Shown: positions 36,240 to 49,009 of the stretch, piece by piece
Numbering within the stretch: the stretch's first letter is position 1
Layout of the letters: each line of letters opens with the position of its first letter
Assembly: GCA_034508935.3 (NCBI GenBank)
Contig: CM067445.1
Coordinates: 42,940,371-43,004,370 of the forward strand
DNA: 64,000 bases
Source: Berghia stephanieae
Taxonomy: Eukaryota > Mollusca > Gastropoda > Nudibranchia > Aeolidiidae
Direction of reading: 5' to 3'
Program-made: the position numbers and the translations under genes
The notes under the pieces: model-generated
What the model saw: the letters and a program-made list of their open reading frames with translations, nothing else
Databases searched by the model: none
Told to the model about the DNA's origin: nothing

Positions 36240-37438
36240 AAGCACTCTTTGCCTTTGATATCAGAGCCGGTGAAAAGGTTTGCCTGTGGCAAACGGAGAC
36301 TCGGAACAGCATGTTGACTCTTGGACGATTAAGGCCGAAACAGTTTCAGTAGACAATGTTGGTCGGAATACTGTTTGATTCTTCCTGACTAAACTAAAAA
36401 TCCTCTCAACATCAGCATTAGAATGTGTCAGGCAGCAAAGTCCTTTTGTGGCCCTAATTATGTTTGGATATTTAAATATTCCATCCAAATTCCTGATATT
36501 TCCTATCTCATGCCATTGCTTATCAATACTCTCCCCTTTCTTAACAATTTAACAATATCACCAACTTTTGGATCTATTTGATATTTGGCAAATTCCACTT
36601 GTAAACTGTTTTTCTCACTTTCACTCTCTGGAGCGAGACAGGGAAACCTACTAAGGAAATAATCCAACATTGAGTATTTTGCTGACAAGCGTTTGCTCAC
36701 ATCAAGTACAGCAGCATTTTCCACAAACTGATCTGTTATAGGAAATTTCCTGACAATGTACTTCAGTGACATTGAAAATATCCCCTCACATCACAGATAA
36801 AAACATCTTCCCGTTCCTTTGAAATGTCATTGTTTGACTTCAAACTGTTCCAATATTGATGCGTTTCTGTGCCTAAAACCAATTCTTTACGTGGTTTCTG
36901 GTTTTTATGAACATCGAATTCGGTTTTCAGCAAATTCTTTGTTGCTGCGATGACCTCAGGGTTCACAAAGCGGATGATTAAATCCGTCACTAGCTCTTCT
37001 AGTATCCTGCTCATTTTGGGAATTGGTGGTTCCTCATTCTGAAATACCAGGTTAGCTTTTGTAAACATAGGCAGGTTTTCTTTGAGAAACAGACAGTACA
37101 GTTTTGAGATTTTGCATGAGAAGAAGTTTGTGATTCTTACCAACCTAGCAAATTTTGAGCTTTGTGACTGTTTAAGGCCAGAAATTTCACTATCGAAATA
37201 GATCTTGAGGGGGTCCCACTGATCTAACATTCTTAGCACACACTGGTGGAGTGAAAGCCATCTGGTTGCTCAATATTTTAAAACAGCATGCAACTGAACT
37301 CCACACTCCTCTTGACTTTTCCTGAACTCCTTCCTTTTCGAGCTTTTGTCCATTTAAAAGAAAATATCAGTCAGGATTTGTTCAATATCTACATGTAGCT
37401 CCTTTGCTTCATTTTTGGCTGCCAGGTGAATTAAATGG
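36240..37438 (-). pseudogene. hAT-superfamily transposase relic
   Basis: On minus, in order: HLAAKNEAKELHVDIEQIL, MDKSSKRKEFRKSQEEC, ATRWLSLHQCVLRMLDQW, a long helical part, PITDQFVENAAVLDVSKRL, LSRFPCLAPESES and the C-terminal HSNADVERIFSLVRKNQT with FRPTLS. The T-R-W-L and H-S-N-A-x-V-E-R-x-F-S-x-V-R-K-N motifs are those of the hAT branch related to vertebrate ZMYM/ZNF862-type genes. At least one stop (near 37275) and two frameshifts (near 36770 and 36510) break it. The N-terminal zinc finger and first half are absent; the relic runs into (TAC)n at 37440. Confidence 0.82.
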
Positions 37439-37439
37439 C

Positions 37440-37503
37440 AGGGGCACCACCACTACAGCTACTACTACTACTACTACTACTACCACCAGAACCACCACCA
37501 CTG

Positions 37504-37539
<36 letters not shown>

Positions 37540-37546
37540 ACTAATC

Positions 37547-37600
<54 letters not shown>

Positions 37601-37615
37601 GAACCACCACCACTG

Positions 37616-37646
<31 letters not shown>

Positions 37647-37689
37647 GACTACTACTACTACTACTACAATACCACTACTACTACTACTA

Positions 37690-37732
<43 letters not shown>

Positions 37733-37749
37733 GCAACTACTACTGCTTC

Positions 37750-37781
<32 letters not shown>

Positions 37782-38097
37782 CTACTACTACTACTACTAC
37801 TACTGCTATGTACAACTACTATAACAGGAACAACAACTTCTACTACTACTAACACTACTACTACTACTACTTACTCGTACTACTACTACTATACCACTAC
37901 TACTACTACCACTACTACTACTACTACTGCAACTACTACTGCTACAACAACAACAACAACAACAACTACTACTACTAGTACTACTACTACTACTACTGCT
38001 ATGTACTACTACTATAACAGGAACAACAATAACTTCTACTACTACTAACACTACTACTACTACTACTTACTACTACCTCTACTACTTACTACTACCT

Positions 38098-38136
<39 letters not shown>

Positions 38137-38216
38137 ACTACTACTACTACTACTACTATTACTCCTCCTCCTACTCCTCTCATTACTACTCCTACTCCTC
38201 CTCCTACTACTACTAT

Positions 38217-38288
<72 letters not shown>

Positions 38289-38289
38289 A
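37440..38289. repeat. Long (TAC)n complex microsatellite
   Basis: About 850 bases of ACT with CCA, ACA and TCC variants. Two internal segments (37730-37830 and 37925-38010) share CTGCAACTACTACTGC and GCTATGTAC, so larger blocks duplicated too. Confidence 0.95.
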
Positions 38290-38295
38290 AGCTAT

Positions 38296-38831
38296 GTTTT
38301 TGTTTGCTTTTAAGGGTTTTACGGCGCTGGAACACATTTAGGTTATATCAGCGCCAGTAAAAAGGAAGAAAATGGGATAATAAAAAGTTATAGAATTACA
38401 ATTAAAGCATCCAAGAACAAGTAAGAAATAGGGGAACTGGGAACAAATAGGGATCAGATGTAGATTCCAAGAGCACACCACCAATGTACTTAGTTTGAGA
38501 TCACCTATAAGTCGCATCCGGACAGAAGCACAACATCCAACAAAGAGGAATACACTCAAATGCTTACATTATACATTGAAAATAACAAATATAATAATAC
38601 ATAACAGAGAGATGATTTACAAGGAAAAAAATATCATCTCCCAAAACAATAACTATGCATTTGACAGTTTCCCTCCTAGCTAGGCTCCGACCAGGGCCAG
38701 GACTAAACCAAGTAATCTCATTCCAAGACAAAGACAGAAAGCATGTTGGAAAACAGATATAAGGGGATAGAAGACACATTATGTACCCCCCCCCCCCCCC
38801 CCTGCCCGCTTTGGGAGGTCAGGATCCCCAC

Positions 38832-38834
<3 letters not shown>
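38296..38834 (-). repeat. Repeat B, full length, inserted within (TAC)n
   Basis: Complete copy with TAC repeats on both sides; a C16 run (38787-38802) has grown inside it near its 5' end. Confidence 0.92.
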
Positions 38835-38894
<60 letters not shown>

Positions 38895-38939
38895 TTACTA
38901 CTACTACTACTACTCTACTACTTACTACTACTACTACTG

Positions 38940-39018
<79 letters not shown>

Positions 39019-39203
39019 AACAACACTACTACTACTACTACTACTACTACACAACAACTACTACTACTACTACTACTACTACTATTATTATTATTATTAT
39101 TACTACTACAACAAAAACTACTACTACTACTACAACTACTATTACTCCTCCTTCTCCCACTCCTCTTCCTACTACTACTCATCTTCCTCCTCCTCCTCCT
39201 CCT

Positions 39204-39287
<84 letters not shown>

Positions 39288-39310
39288 TACTATTACTACT
39301 ACTACATCTA
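38834..39310. repeat. (TAC)n microsatellite, right part
   Basis: ACT triplets with ATT, ACA and TCC islands. Confidence 0.95.
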
Positions 39311-39319
39311 CTAATCGTA

Positions 39320-39820
39320 CTATTATAAATATAAAACAAAATACGTACAATAGACCAATTTATTACATTGCATAAAAGTAATTTTATTTCATGAATATTT
39401 TTTTTTCAAAGCAAAACATACAACTTAAAAAAAAAATACTTATAATATCCCAAGCATCATCAACTTCCTGGTTACCAAATTTTAAATCTGAGAAATACTG
39501 AAATAAAGTTTTACTGCTGTATGTTGAGAAAACACAATTTATCAATTTGAAACTTTCAGTTTAAATAGAGATCGATAAAATGACAACCCAAAAATGGCGT
39601 CTCAAACACTTCAAACGAGACTTTTTGTCAGAAGTTTTTGGAGTTGAGACATGTTGACAAAAAGAGTACGGTCACCTTAATCATTAGATGTTTAAAATAA
39701 ACATTTTTTGTGTTTGGTCAAATGAATAAAAATGTGATGTGACGGTGTATGACGTATTTTCATGGAGGTTTAGTGTTTGTTTTTTGAGGTATTTCCATGA
39801 CAACAGGTTCAGATATAAAT
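39320..39820. other. No gene seen
   Basis: AT-rich unique-looking sequence between (TAC)n and the repeat B cluster. Confidence 0.35.
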
Positions 39821-39822
39821 AT

Positions 39823-40088
39823 GTTTTTGTTTTTAAGGGTTTTAGGACGCTTGCAACACATTAAGGTCATATCAGCGCCAGCAAAAAGGAAGAAAATGGG
39901 ATAGTAAAAAGTTCTATAATTACAATAAAGCATCCAAGAAATGGGAAGACAAAGGGGAATTGGTTCAAATAAGAAACAGGTGTAGATTCCAAAAGCACAC
40001 TATCAAAGTATTTAGTTTGATATCACTAAAAGTCTCATCCAGACACAAGCACAGGTCTCCGTTAAGAGGAATACACTCAAATGCCCAC
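39823..40088 (-). repeat. Repeat B, 5' part missing
   Basis: Tail through ACTCAAATGCCCACTATG, then replaced by the 3' end of a CR1/L2-like LINE fragment. Confidence 0.88.
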
Positions 40089-40412
40089 TATGATATGATA
40101 TGATATGATATGATATGATATAAGTCCAGATTTATGTAGGCTTTTACAGCCTTTTATCTGCTCTTGTGCATTCGTGAACGTATTTAATTCAAGTCTCTCA
40201 AAAACTGGGCATGCCACATAGTGGAAGGAGGTGTCTGAATTTAACTTTACAAACAGTATTTTTCTGTTTCACAATGAGCATCAAGACGGCACTTGAATGC
40301 CTGCAATGAAGGGGCGTCGACAACTGCTGCAGGCAGGCGGTTCCATTTGTCAACTATCCGAACTGAGAAATAGTTCTGCCTAAGGTTTAGAGAACACCTT
40401 TCCTTGGAGAGT
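40088..40412 (-). mobile_element. CR1/L2-like LINE, 3' fragment with (ATATC)n end
   Basis: On minus the frame reads RQNYFSVRIVDKWNRLPAAV then VDAPSLQAFKCRLDAHC, the F-x-x-R-x-x-x-x-W-N-x-L-P ... S-x-x-x-F-K-x-x-L-D end of CR1/L2 proteins. After the stop and a short 3' UTR comes TATCATATCATATC, a pentamer microsatellite as these LINEs have. Strongly 5' truncated. Confidence 0.8.
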
Positions 40413-40956
40413 TTGTTGTTTGTTTTGTTTTTAAGGGTTTTACGGCGCTTGCAACACATTTAGGTTATATCAGCGCCAGTAAAAAGGAAGAAAATGGGAC
40501 AGTAAAAAGTTCTAGAATTACAATTAAAGCACAAAAGAAAAGGGAAGACAAAGGGGAATTGGTTCAAATAGGGATCAGATGTAGATTCCAAGAGCATACC
40601 GCCAAAGTACTTAGTTTGAGATCACCTCAAAGTCTCATCCGACACAAGCACAGGTCCCAACTAAGAGGAATACACTCAAATGTTTACCAATCATATAATA
40701 TAATATGTAAACTAAACATAATATAATGCATAACAGAGAGATGATTTACAAGGAAAAAAATATCATCTCCCAAAACTATAACTATACATTCGACTGTTTC
40801 CCTCCCAGCCAAGGAACTCCGGCAAGGATCAGGACAAAACTAAGTAATCTCATTCCAAGACAGTGACAGGAAACAATTGGAAAACGGGTATGGGGGGATA
40901 GAAGACACAGCATGTACCTCCCTGCCCACTATGGGAGGTCAGGATCCCCACCCAGC
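40413..40956 (-). repeat. Repeat B, full length
   Basis: Complete; part of the cluster 39823-43500. A short partial duplicate of its 5' end and middle follows at 40957-41040. Confidence 0.92.
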
Positions 40957-41054
40957 TTGGAGAGTTTGAAGGGGAGGTAAGGAACCCCACCCAGGAATAC
41001 ACTCAAATGTTTTACAAATCGTATATTATAATATAAAGAAAACATAATACAATG

Positions 41055-41592
41055 CTTGTTTTGTTTTTGTTTTTAAGGGTTTTACGGCGCTTGCAACACA
41101 TTAAGGTCATATCAGCGCCAGTAAAAAGGAAGAAAACAGGATAGTGAAAAGTTCTAGAATTACAATTAAAGCACCCAAAAAAATGTAAGACAAAGGGGAA
41201 TTGGTTCAAATAGGAAATAGATATAGATTCCAAGAGCACTATCAAAGTACTTAGTTTGAGATCACCTAAAAGGCTCACCCAGACACAAGCACAGATCCTC
41301 ACTAAAAGGAATACACTCAAATGTCTTACAAATCATATATAATATAAAGAAAACATAATACAGTGCATAACAGAGAGATGATTTACAAGGAAAAAAATAT
41401 CACCTTCAAAACAATAACTTTGCATTTGACTGTTTCCCTCCCAGCCCGGACTCCGACGAGGGCCAGGACAAAACCAAGTAATCTCATTCCAAGAAAAAGA
41501 CAGAAAGCATGTTGGATAACAGATATAAAGTGATAGAAGACACAGTATGTACCTCCCTGCCAGCTATGGGAGGTCAGGATCCCCACCCAGTT
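41055..41592 (-). repeat. Repeat B, full length
   Basis: Complete from TTTTTAAGGGTTTTACGGCG to CAGGATCCCCACCCAG. Confidence 0.92.
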
Positions 41593-42150
41593 ATTGGTGG
41601 TTTAAGATATTATTCTCATTTGTAACGATAGAATCATAAAATGAATGACATACGTATAAGGGAGGTAATTCCATCCAACACTTTCACTCAATAAATTATT
41701 GTTGGTTTAAGATATTATTCTTATTTGTAACGATAGAATCATAAAATGAATGACATATGTACAAGGGAGGTAATTCCATCCAACACTTTCACTCAATAAA
41801 TTATTGGTGGTTTAAGATATTATTCTTATTTGTAACGATAGAATCATAAAATGAATGACATATGTACGAGGGAGGTAATTCCATTTCAATAAATTATTGG
41901 TGGTTTAAGATATTATTCTCATTTGTAACGATGTAATCATAAAATCAATGACATAAGAACAAGGGAGGAAATTACATCCACTGCTTTTTTTTTCCTCAAG
42001 AGAATATTTTGGTTTGATAGCATTTTGCACGGCGTTTAAGATATTATGCCCATTTGAATCTGATGCAATCATATAACAAATTAATGCTACGCATGCGTAC
42101 AAGGGAGGGAATTCCATCCTCCACTTTTATTCAATAAATCATTTTAGTTA
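41593..42150. repeat. Satellite-like array, unit about 116 bp, about five units
   Basis: Unit core GGTTTAAGATATTATTCTTA, GAATCATAAAATGAATGACA, AAGGGAGGTAATTCCATCC, CACTCAATAAATTATT. The first three units are nearly identical; a shortened fourth and decayed fifth lie to the right. Confidence 0.9.
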
Positions 42151-42239
42151 AAGATCGTATGCCATTTGTAAAATGCAACCTTAATCGAAATCTAGATTCC
42201 AAGGCATAAAATTTGAATTGAGTTGAAATAATTTTCCCG

Positions 42240-42300
42240 GAAGAGACCCTAAAGACAAATTTCTCCCTCCATGAGGACAAACAGAAGAAATTTATTCTGC
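42240..42300 (+). repeat. SINE-C tail fragment
   Basis: AGAGACCCTAAAGACAAATT and GAAGAAATTTAT match the 3' end of SINE-C only. Confidence 0.5.
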
Positions 42301-42344
42301 GTTTATTCATCTTCATTTCTTTGAAGGGGATGAATCGACGTGCA

Positions 42345-42482
42345 CTTCTTTGCAGGTCTGATAACCCAATTCTTTATGGGCCCATTGTTGAAATGAAAAT
42401 CTAAAAAAAAAAGGGAAGAAAAATATTGTCCATTGTTAAACTAGGCCATAAGTGGGTTCGGGTGTCAGATCTGCATATATGT
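42345..42482. mobile_element. MITE-D copy
   Basis: Left TTTGCAGGTCTGATAACCCA and right complement ATATGCAGATCTGACACCCG; interior AT-rich. Same length as the copy at 13345. Confidence 0.65.
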
Positions 42483-42717
42483 AAACGTCTATTAATAGCA
42501 ACTAAAATAAAGAATCTTAAAAATGTTTTTTTTTCTTGGCTGGGTAAGCTAGCAAGCACCCATTTTCCTTTATTTTTCAATTTTTGAAATAAATATTTTT
42601 TATTTGGGGGGGGGGGGGGGGGGGGGGGGGGTTTAATATGTATGCAAAATATAAAACATGTTTTTGCCAGAAAACTGCGGTATAAGGACCATTTCCCTAC
42701 GTGGTTATTGGTCATGA

Positions 42718-42900
42718 TTTGTTTTGTTTGGTTTGTTTTTAATGGTTTTACGGCGCTTGCAATACATTTAGGTCATATCAGCGCCACTAAAATGGATGAA
42801 AATTGGACAGTAAAAACATTCTAGACGTACAATTAAAAGGACTTGAGGAAAAAGTAAGACAAAGACAATCCCATTCCAAGACAGACAGAAAGCAACTTGC
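42718..42900 (-). repeat. Repeat B with a large internal deletion
   Basis: Tail third is joined directly to the CATTCCAAGACAGACAGAAA block; the middle 300 bases are missing. Confidence 0.82.
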
Positions 42901-42902
42901 TT

Positions 42903-43500
42903 ATTGTTTGTTTTTAAGGGTTTTACGGCGCTTGCAACACATTTAGGTCATATCAGCGCCAGTAAAAAGGAAGAAATGGGATAGTAAAAAGTTCTAGAAT
43001 TACAATTAAAGCACACAAGAAAAGGTAAGACGAAGGGGAATTGTACAAATAAGGAATTGGTGTAGGTTCCAAGAGCATACCATCAATGTACTTGTTTGAG
43101 ATCACCTAAAAGTCTCATCTAGATACGAACACAGGCCCCTACTAAGAGGAATACACTCAAATGCTTACATTATAAATTCAAAATAACAAATACAATAATA
43201 AATAACAAAGAGATGATTTACAAGGAAAAAAAAACATCTCCCAAAACTATGACAACATTCGATTATTTTCCTCCCAGCCAAAGTCTCCGGGAGTCAGGAT
43301 AAAACTAAGTAATCTCAAGACAAAGACATTCCAAGACAAAGACAGAAAGCAATTGGAAAATATGAATAGGGGCATAGAAGACACAGCACGTACCTCACTG
43401 CCCACGATGGGAGGTCAGGAACCCCACCCTTGGAAAACAGATGTAAGGAAGATAGAAGACACAGCGTGGTCTCCTGCTAACCAGGAGAGCTCAAAGGACT
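42903..43500 (-). repeat. Repeat B, full length plus a partial 5' repeat
   Basis: Complete to CAGGAACCCCACCC (43430), followed by a second TTGGAAAACAGATGTAAGG and GATAGAAGACACAGC stretch, a partial duplication of the 5' end. Confidence 0.88.
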
Positions 43501-43644
43501 CTGCCCAGGATGTTTGTCGTATAAAGGATACAATTTCATCGTTATATGTACAGTGTAAGTAGCATTACATATCATAGTCAATGGCTTTATAAACAACATT
43601 GGCAACATTTTGAAAGCCTGTGAGGAAGAAATTATACCCAAACA

Positions 43645-43700
43645 ATTGAGCTTTTATATTATATTACATTATACACTACATGCGCTCAAAGTGTTTTGCG
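43645..43700 (-). repeat. SINE-A tail fragment
   Basis: TTGAGCTTTTATATTATATT and TGCGCTCAAAGTGTTTTGCG match only the last 55 bases of the family. Confidence 0.55.
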
Positions 43701-43814
43701 AGAACACACATATTATGGCACACACACATCCAAACAATCAAATTCTCAAATGCAGTCATATGACATCATATTATGCAGATTCACATGATATAAGAAGCAT
43801 TTGAAAATGCACTC

Positions 43815-45161
43815 ATGATACAAAGCCAAAGTGAACCTGATAACGAAAAATGTGAAAAACAATTTGATATATTCCAAAAGTGTGTCAAAGCAACTGCAGA
43901 AAAGCATTTACCAATAGCTCAAATAAACAGCAAAAAGGAATGGATGACAAATGAAATTCTAAACCTATTTGAAGAAAGACGAAAATGCAACAGAGGGTCT
44001 GCAGAATACCAAACATTGAACAACCACATTAAATCCAAATGCATCGAGGCACACGAGAACTATCTAGACTGGAAATGCTGCGAAATCGAAAGAGAATACA
44101 AACCCAACCCCCAACAAGCTCACCAAAGAATAAAAGAACTATCAGGGAAAAGGAAAAGCACAGCAGCAGGAAGTTGTATCCAAAACAAACAAGGGGAACT
44201 GCTATTTGAAGAACAACATATAGAAAGCCGATGGGTAGAATACATAGGCAAACTGTACAATGATCCAAATAGAAATGAACCACCACTGAAATTCAAAGAA
44301 CCATTAAGCGGACCAAACATCACCAAAAGTGAAATTGAACATGCCATTGAACGAATGAAGGATGGTAAAGCAACAGGCCCTGATGAAATATCTGTAGAGG
44401 TATTAAAAAGCCTAGGAGATCAAGCAATTGATGAACTTCACATATTATTCAACAATATATACAACACTGGGAAAATTCAAGAAGATCTCTGTAACTCTAT
44501 TTTCATAGCAATACTAAAGAAAGCAGGTGCAGTCAGATGCGAAAATTTTAGAACTATAAGTTTAATAAGCCACATCAACAAAATACTGTTGCGTATAATT
44601 ATCAACAGGCTAAGGAACAAGATTAACCCCGAAATCGCAGAAGAACAATATGGATTCCAACCTGACAGAGGGACAAGGAACGCAATATACCTCCTCCGTG
44701 TTTTAAGTGAAAGAGCTATACAGGTTCAGACCCCACTATACCTCTGTTTTGTCGACTACAAAAAAGCTTTTGATAGAGTACGCCACGAAGAAATACTAAA
44801 ACAACTGCACTCCATTGGCGCTGATGAGAAAGACCTCAGACTCATGCAAACATTATACTACACCCAGCAGGCATCTATCAAAATCGGAAACTCTACAGGA
44901 AATTCCATTCCTATTAAGAAAGGAGTCCGTCAAGGGTGTGTTGCCTCACCAGATCTGTTTAATCTATACCAAGAAACAATCATGAGGGGCATAACTAATA
45001 TGGAGGGAATAAAAGTAGGAGGTCACAACATAAATAATATAAGATACGCAGACGATATGGTACTCATTGCAACATCAGAAATCCAACTTCAAAAGATTGT
45101 TGACAAAGTGGTAGTAGATAGTGAAGCCAAGGGAATGGAAGTGAATATCACCAAAACGTAA
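43815..45161 (+). pseudogene. LINE-B, RT finger and palm frame
   Basis: 448 codons. Both catalytic Asp of YADD and the first Asp (FVDYKKAFD) are intact. The reading stops at a premature TAA. Confidence 0.9.
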
Positions 45162-45164
45162 TGC

Positions 45165-45840
45165 ATGGTAATACAGAAAAACCCCGAAAACAACAACACC
45201 TGCAATATAACGATTCACGGCGAGCAACTTACCAACGTAGAAAGTTTTAAATACCTAGGTTCAATAGTGACAACAGATGGAAGATGTAACCGAGACATAC
45301 GAGCAAGAATAACTCAAGCCAAACAGGCCTTCATGGACCTGGGAAACATTTTGAAAAACAAACAGATGTCGTTCGGGATTAGATTCCGAGTCTTGAAGTG
45401 CTACGTGTGGCCAATCTTGTTATACGGATGCGAAAGCTGGACTACAAATGCAGAAACACAAAAGAACATTGAAGCTTTTGAAATGTGGTGCTTGAGAAGG
45501 ATGCAGAGAATATCGTATACTGCACACAAAACGAACGAAGAAGTGCTAAAACAAACATACCAACAAAGGAAACTAATGCCCTTAATAGCGGATCGACAAC
45601 TATCCTTTTTCGGACACATAGTAAGGAAAGATAAGAATGAATACCTGGCATGTTGTGGAAAAATACCTGGTAAACGCGCCCGGGGGAGACAAAGAAAAAC
45701 ACTCATAGACCAACTGAAGGGCTTCACCAACCTAACAATCCAAGAGCTGTTTGAAAAAGCAAGAGACAGGGAGGAATGGAGAGAGATAATTCATGCAGTA
45801 TCCGAAGCCTGGACCTGGCATGGAACCAAGAAGAAGAAGA
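45165..45840 (+). pseudogene. LINE-B, thumb and C-terminal frame
   Basis: In phase with the preceding frame. True coding ends near 45840 (HGTKKKK); the apparent continuation to 45995 is CT, CA and TA repeat translated. Confidence 0.88.
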
Positions 45841-45841
45841 A

Positions 45842-45996
<155 letters not shown>

Positions 45997-46094
45997 TATA
46001 TTACAAAAACAAAAACCATGAAATAATAGTGCTCAAATTTACTTTTGATAAAAGGAGCTATCAATAAAATATTTCAAGTGTAATTATGATCAAT

Positions 46095-46177
46095 TTCTAC
46101 AATATTATTTCGAGCATTCGCTCTCATCAGGAAGTCCTTCCTGATGAGAACGAATGGTCGAAACAATACTGTAGAAG
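46095..46177. repeat. Hairpin, about 39-bp arms, 4-base loop
   Basis: TTCTACAATATTATTTCGAG... and its complement ending TCGAAACAATACTGTAGAA pair with few mismatches around CTCATCAGGAA/TTCCTGATGAG. It sits between two (AT)n tracts. Confidence 0.8.
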
Positions 46178-46180
46178 TTG

Positions 46181-46334
<154 letters not shown>

Positions 46335-46347
46335 CCCATAAGATATA

Positions 46348-46480
46348 AATAAAGTCACTCACATATTTTTTGCCGAGACAATTGAATTAAAAAAGCACAC
46401 TACGGACATATACCGACTGACGGCATGGAGAGCATAGAAACAATTGTCTCGGCAAAAAATATGCGAGTGACTTTATTTAT
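46348..46480. repeat. Hairpin, about 38-bp arms
   Basis: AAATAAAGTCACTCACATAT and TTTTTTGCCGAGACAATTG at left pair with CAATTGTCTCGGCAAAAAAT and ATGCGAGTGACTTTATTT at right; loop about 55 bases. Confidence 0.8.
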
Positions 46481-46803
46481 ATTTTATATTAGCTCAAACC
46501 AACATTATCGAGCACTCTCGTACCTACAAGTACCCACCAACACTAATATATATATAGATATAAAATACTCACGGTTCTTATTCAAATGGTTAAAGACTCA
46601 GGTCACCTCTACAAAATTTTGTACACATATATAATATCAAGTCAATGAATTGAATAGAAATGTATAAAAACATTATTAGAACCCGAATTAAAAAAAAATT
46701 AACAAGGGCAATAATTAGCCATGAAAACATTTCATCAATCAAGTCATTAATCAATTATTGCTTTATCAACTCCCTTTCCCATAAAACAGATGTACATCCA
46801 CCA

Positions 46804-47091
46804 TTAACCCTCTCCTTACCAACCACATGAAAATCCTCACATTCGTTACGATACAACCAACAATTTTATCATTCTGATTTATTTAGTGCATCACAAAATT
46901 CACAGAAACTTTTTGTTTGTTACAGCTATAAAAACTTGACGCTGTGTTGTACAGATCATTTTAACCAGCAATATTATGTATAGAATGAACGTGTTGCTTT
47001 TCTGTTTGAGTCAGAATAATCTATTTTTGTGTGTTGGGTGTATGAAGCTTTGAAGAAAATTCAGAAAATGACTGGTAAGGAAAGAGTTTAA
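46804..47091. mobile_element. MITE-F copy, TTAA-flanked
   Basis: TTAA then CCCTCTCCTTACCAA at left, TGGTAAGGAAAGAGT then TTAA at right. Its right third is copied again at 47741 by the duplication described below. Confidence 0.75.
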
Positions 47092-47417
47092 AAAAAAGAT
47101 TGGATTAGGTCTGTGTTATGCTTTAGATTCAACCCATCGTCCGTTTGATCTAAAGGCCCGAAGGTTTGAATCTCAATTTCAAATTACACCAGCCGCCCAG
47201 GTCAGTTCGTACATGTAACCCATAATTTTTATAAATAATAAAATACTCATCCTCTCATTCAAATGGTTGAGAACATAAATCCCTTCTACCCAACTTTTTA
47301 CAAATATTTTTATTTTTAGTCACTAAATTGGATTGAAATATTAAAAACATTAGAACCCATATCGCATATTCAACAAGATCAATAATCATCCATGAATAAT
47401 AATAATGCCAATAATAA

Positions 47418-47506
<89 letters not shown>

Positions 47507-47560
47507 TCATTATTAATAATAATATAATAATTATTATTAATAATGATATTATTATTATTA

Positions 47561-47595
<35 letters not shown>

Positions 47596-48109
47596 GTATA
47601 GTAGTAGTAGTAGTAGTAGTATTATTATTATTATTGGCATTATTATTATTCATGGATGATTATTGATCTTGTTGAATATGCGATATGGGTTCTAATGTTT
47701 TTAATATTTCAATCCAATTTAGTGACTAAAAATAAAAATATTTGTGTGTTGGGTGTATGAAGCTTTGAAGAAAATTCAGAAAATGACTGGTAAGGAAAGA
47801 GTTTAAAAAAAAGATTGGATTAGGTCTGTGTTATGCTTTAGATTCAACCCATCGTCCGTTTGATCTAAAGGCCCGAAGGTTTGAATCTCAATTTCAAATT
47901 ACACCAGCCGCCCAGGTCAGTTCGTACATGTAACCCATAATTTTTATAAATAATAAAATACTCATCCTCTCATTCAAATGGTTGAGAACATAAATCCCTT
48001 CTACCCAACTTTTTACAAATATTTTTATTTTTAGTCACTAAATTGGATTGAAATATTAAAAACATTAGAACCCATATCGCATATTCAACAAGATCAATAA
48101 TCATCCATG

Positions 48110-48125
<16 letters not shown>
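47026..48125. repeat. Direct duplication (offset 715) with an inverted segment between
   Basis: 47026-47405 and 47741-48125 are identical by eye except for triplet number. Between them 47630-47738 is the reverse complement of about 47300-47410, centred on AAT/TAC repeats near 47518. Order is forward, inverted, forward. Confidence 0.9.
47396..47640. repeat. (AAT)n/(TAC)n palindromic microsatellite
   Basis: AAT, TAC, AAT on the left and the complements ATT, TAG, ATT on the right, so the tract folds on itself. Confidence 0.93.
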
Positions 48126-48368
<243 letters not shown>

Positions 48369-48473
48369 CATGAATTTAATGAGTGGACTACATTACGATC
48401 ACAATCACGTGACCCTTCTTGAAAGTAAAATAAGGGTTATTTATTTAACTTTTTTATCTATTTTTTTTCAATC

Positions 48474-49001
48474 TGTTTGTTTGTTTTTAAGAGTTTTACG
48501 GCACTTGCAACTTATTTAAGTTATATCAGCGCCAGTAAAATAAAGAAAAATGGGATAGTAAAAAGATCAAGAATTACAATTAAAGCATCCAAGAGAAAGT
48601 AAGACAAAGGGAAAATGGGAACAAACAGAGGGATCAGTTGTAGAATCCAAGAGCTAATAGTACCAATGTATTTAGTTTGAGATCATCTTTGTCTCATCCG
48701 GATACAAGCACATGATTCAAGAAAGAGGAATACACTCAAATGCTTACATTATACATTCAAATTAACAAATTTAATAATACATAACAGAGAGATGATTTAC
48801 AAGGAAAAAAATATCATCTCCCAAAACAATAACGCATTTTACTGTTTCCCTCTCAGCCAGGACCCCGGCCAGTGTCAGAACAAAACCAAGTAATCTCATT
48901 CCAAGACAAAGAGAGAAAGCATGTTGGAAAACAGATATAAGGGGATAGAAGACACAGTACGTACCTCCCTGCCCGCTATGGGAGGTCAGGAACCCCACCC
49001 A
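48474..49001 (-). repeat. Repeat B, full length
   Basis: TTTTTAAGAGTTTTACGGCA to GGTCAGGAACCCCACCCAG. Confidence 0.9.
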
Positions 49002-49009
49002 GATTTTCA

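Larger units (their letters stand above)
43770..45840 (+). mobile_element. LINE-B: RTE-like non-LTR retrotransposon, 5' truncated
   Basis: Two frames, 43815-45161 and 45165-45995, are separated only by a TAA at 45159-45161 in the context NITKT-stop-CMVIQK, where related LINEs have Lys. RT motifs in order: KDGKATGPDEISVEVLK, EEQYGFQPDRGTRNAI, FVDYKKAFDRV, KKGVRQGCVASPDLFN, RYADDMVLIA. Then SFKYLGSIVTTDG, LLYGCESWT, MWCLRRMQRISY, LSFFGHIVRKDKNE, the KRARGRQR basic block and AWTWHGTKKKK, the C-terminus typical of RTE-like elements. DNA then ends in (AAG)n followed by CT, CA and AT repeats. Upstream codons (EAFENALMIQS) precede the first ATG after a TAA, so the endonuclease is lost or degraded. 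With a single stop seen, it is fairly young. Confidence 0.9.

Noticed and set aside
37806-38337. Ser- and Val-rich frames on minus
   Set aside because: Complement of (TAC)n.
38338-38559. Hydrophobic frame recurring in several repeat B copies (ends IFFLFTGAD)
   Set aside because: It recurs because copies share sequence; it is interrupted differently in each copy, has no consistent start and no homology, so repeat B is treated as non-coding.
38743-39375. 210-residue Tyr/Leu-rich frame
   Set aside because: (TAC)n translated; the start lies in repeat B.
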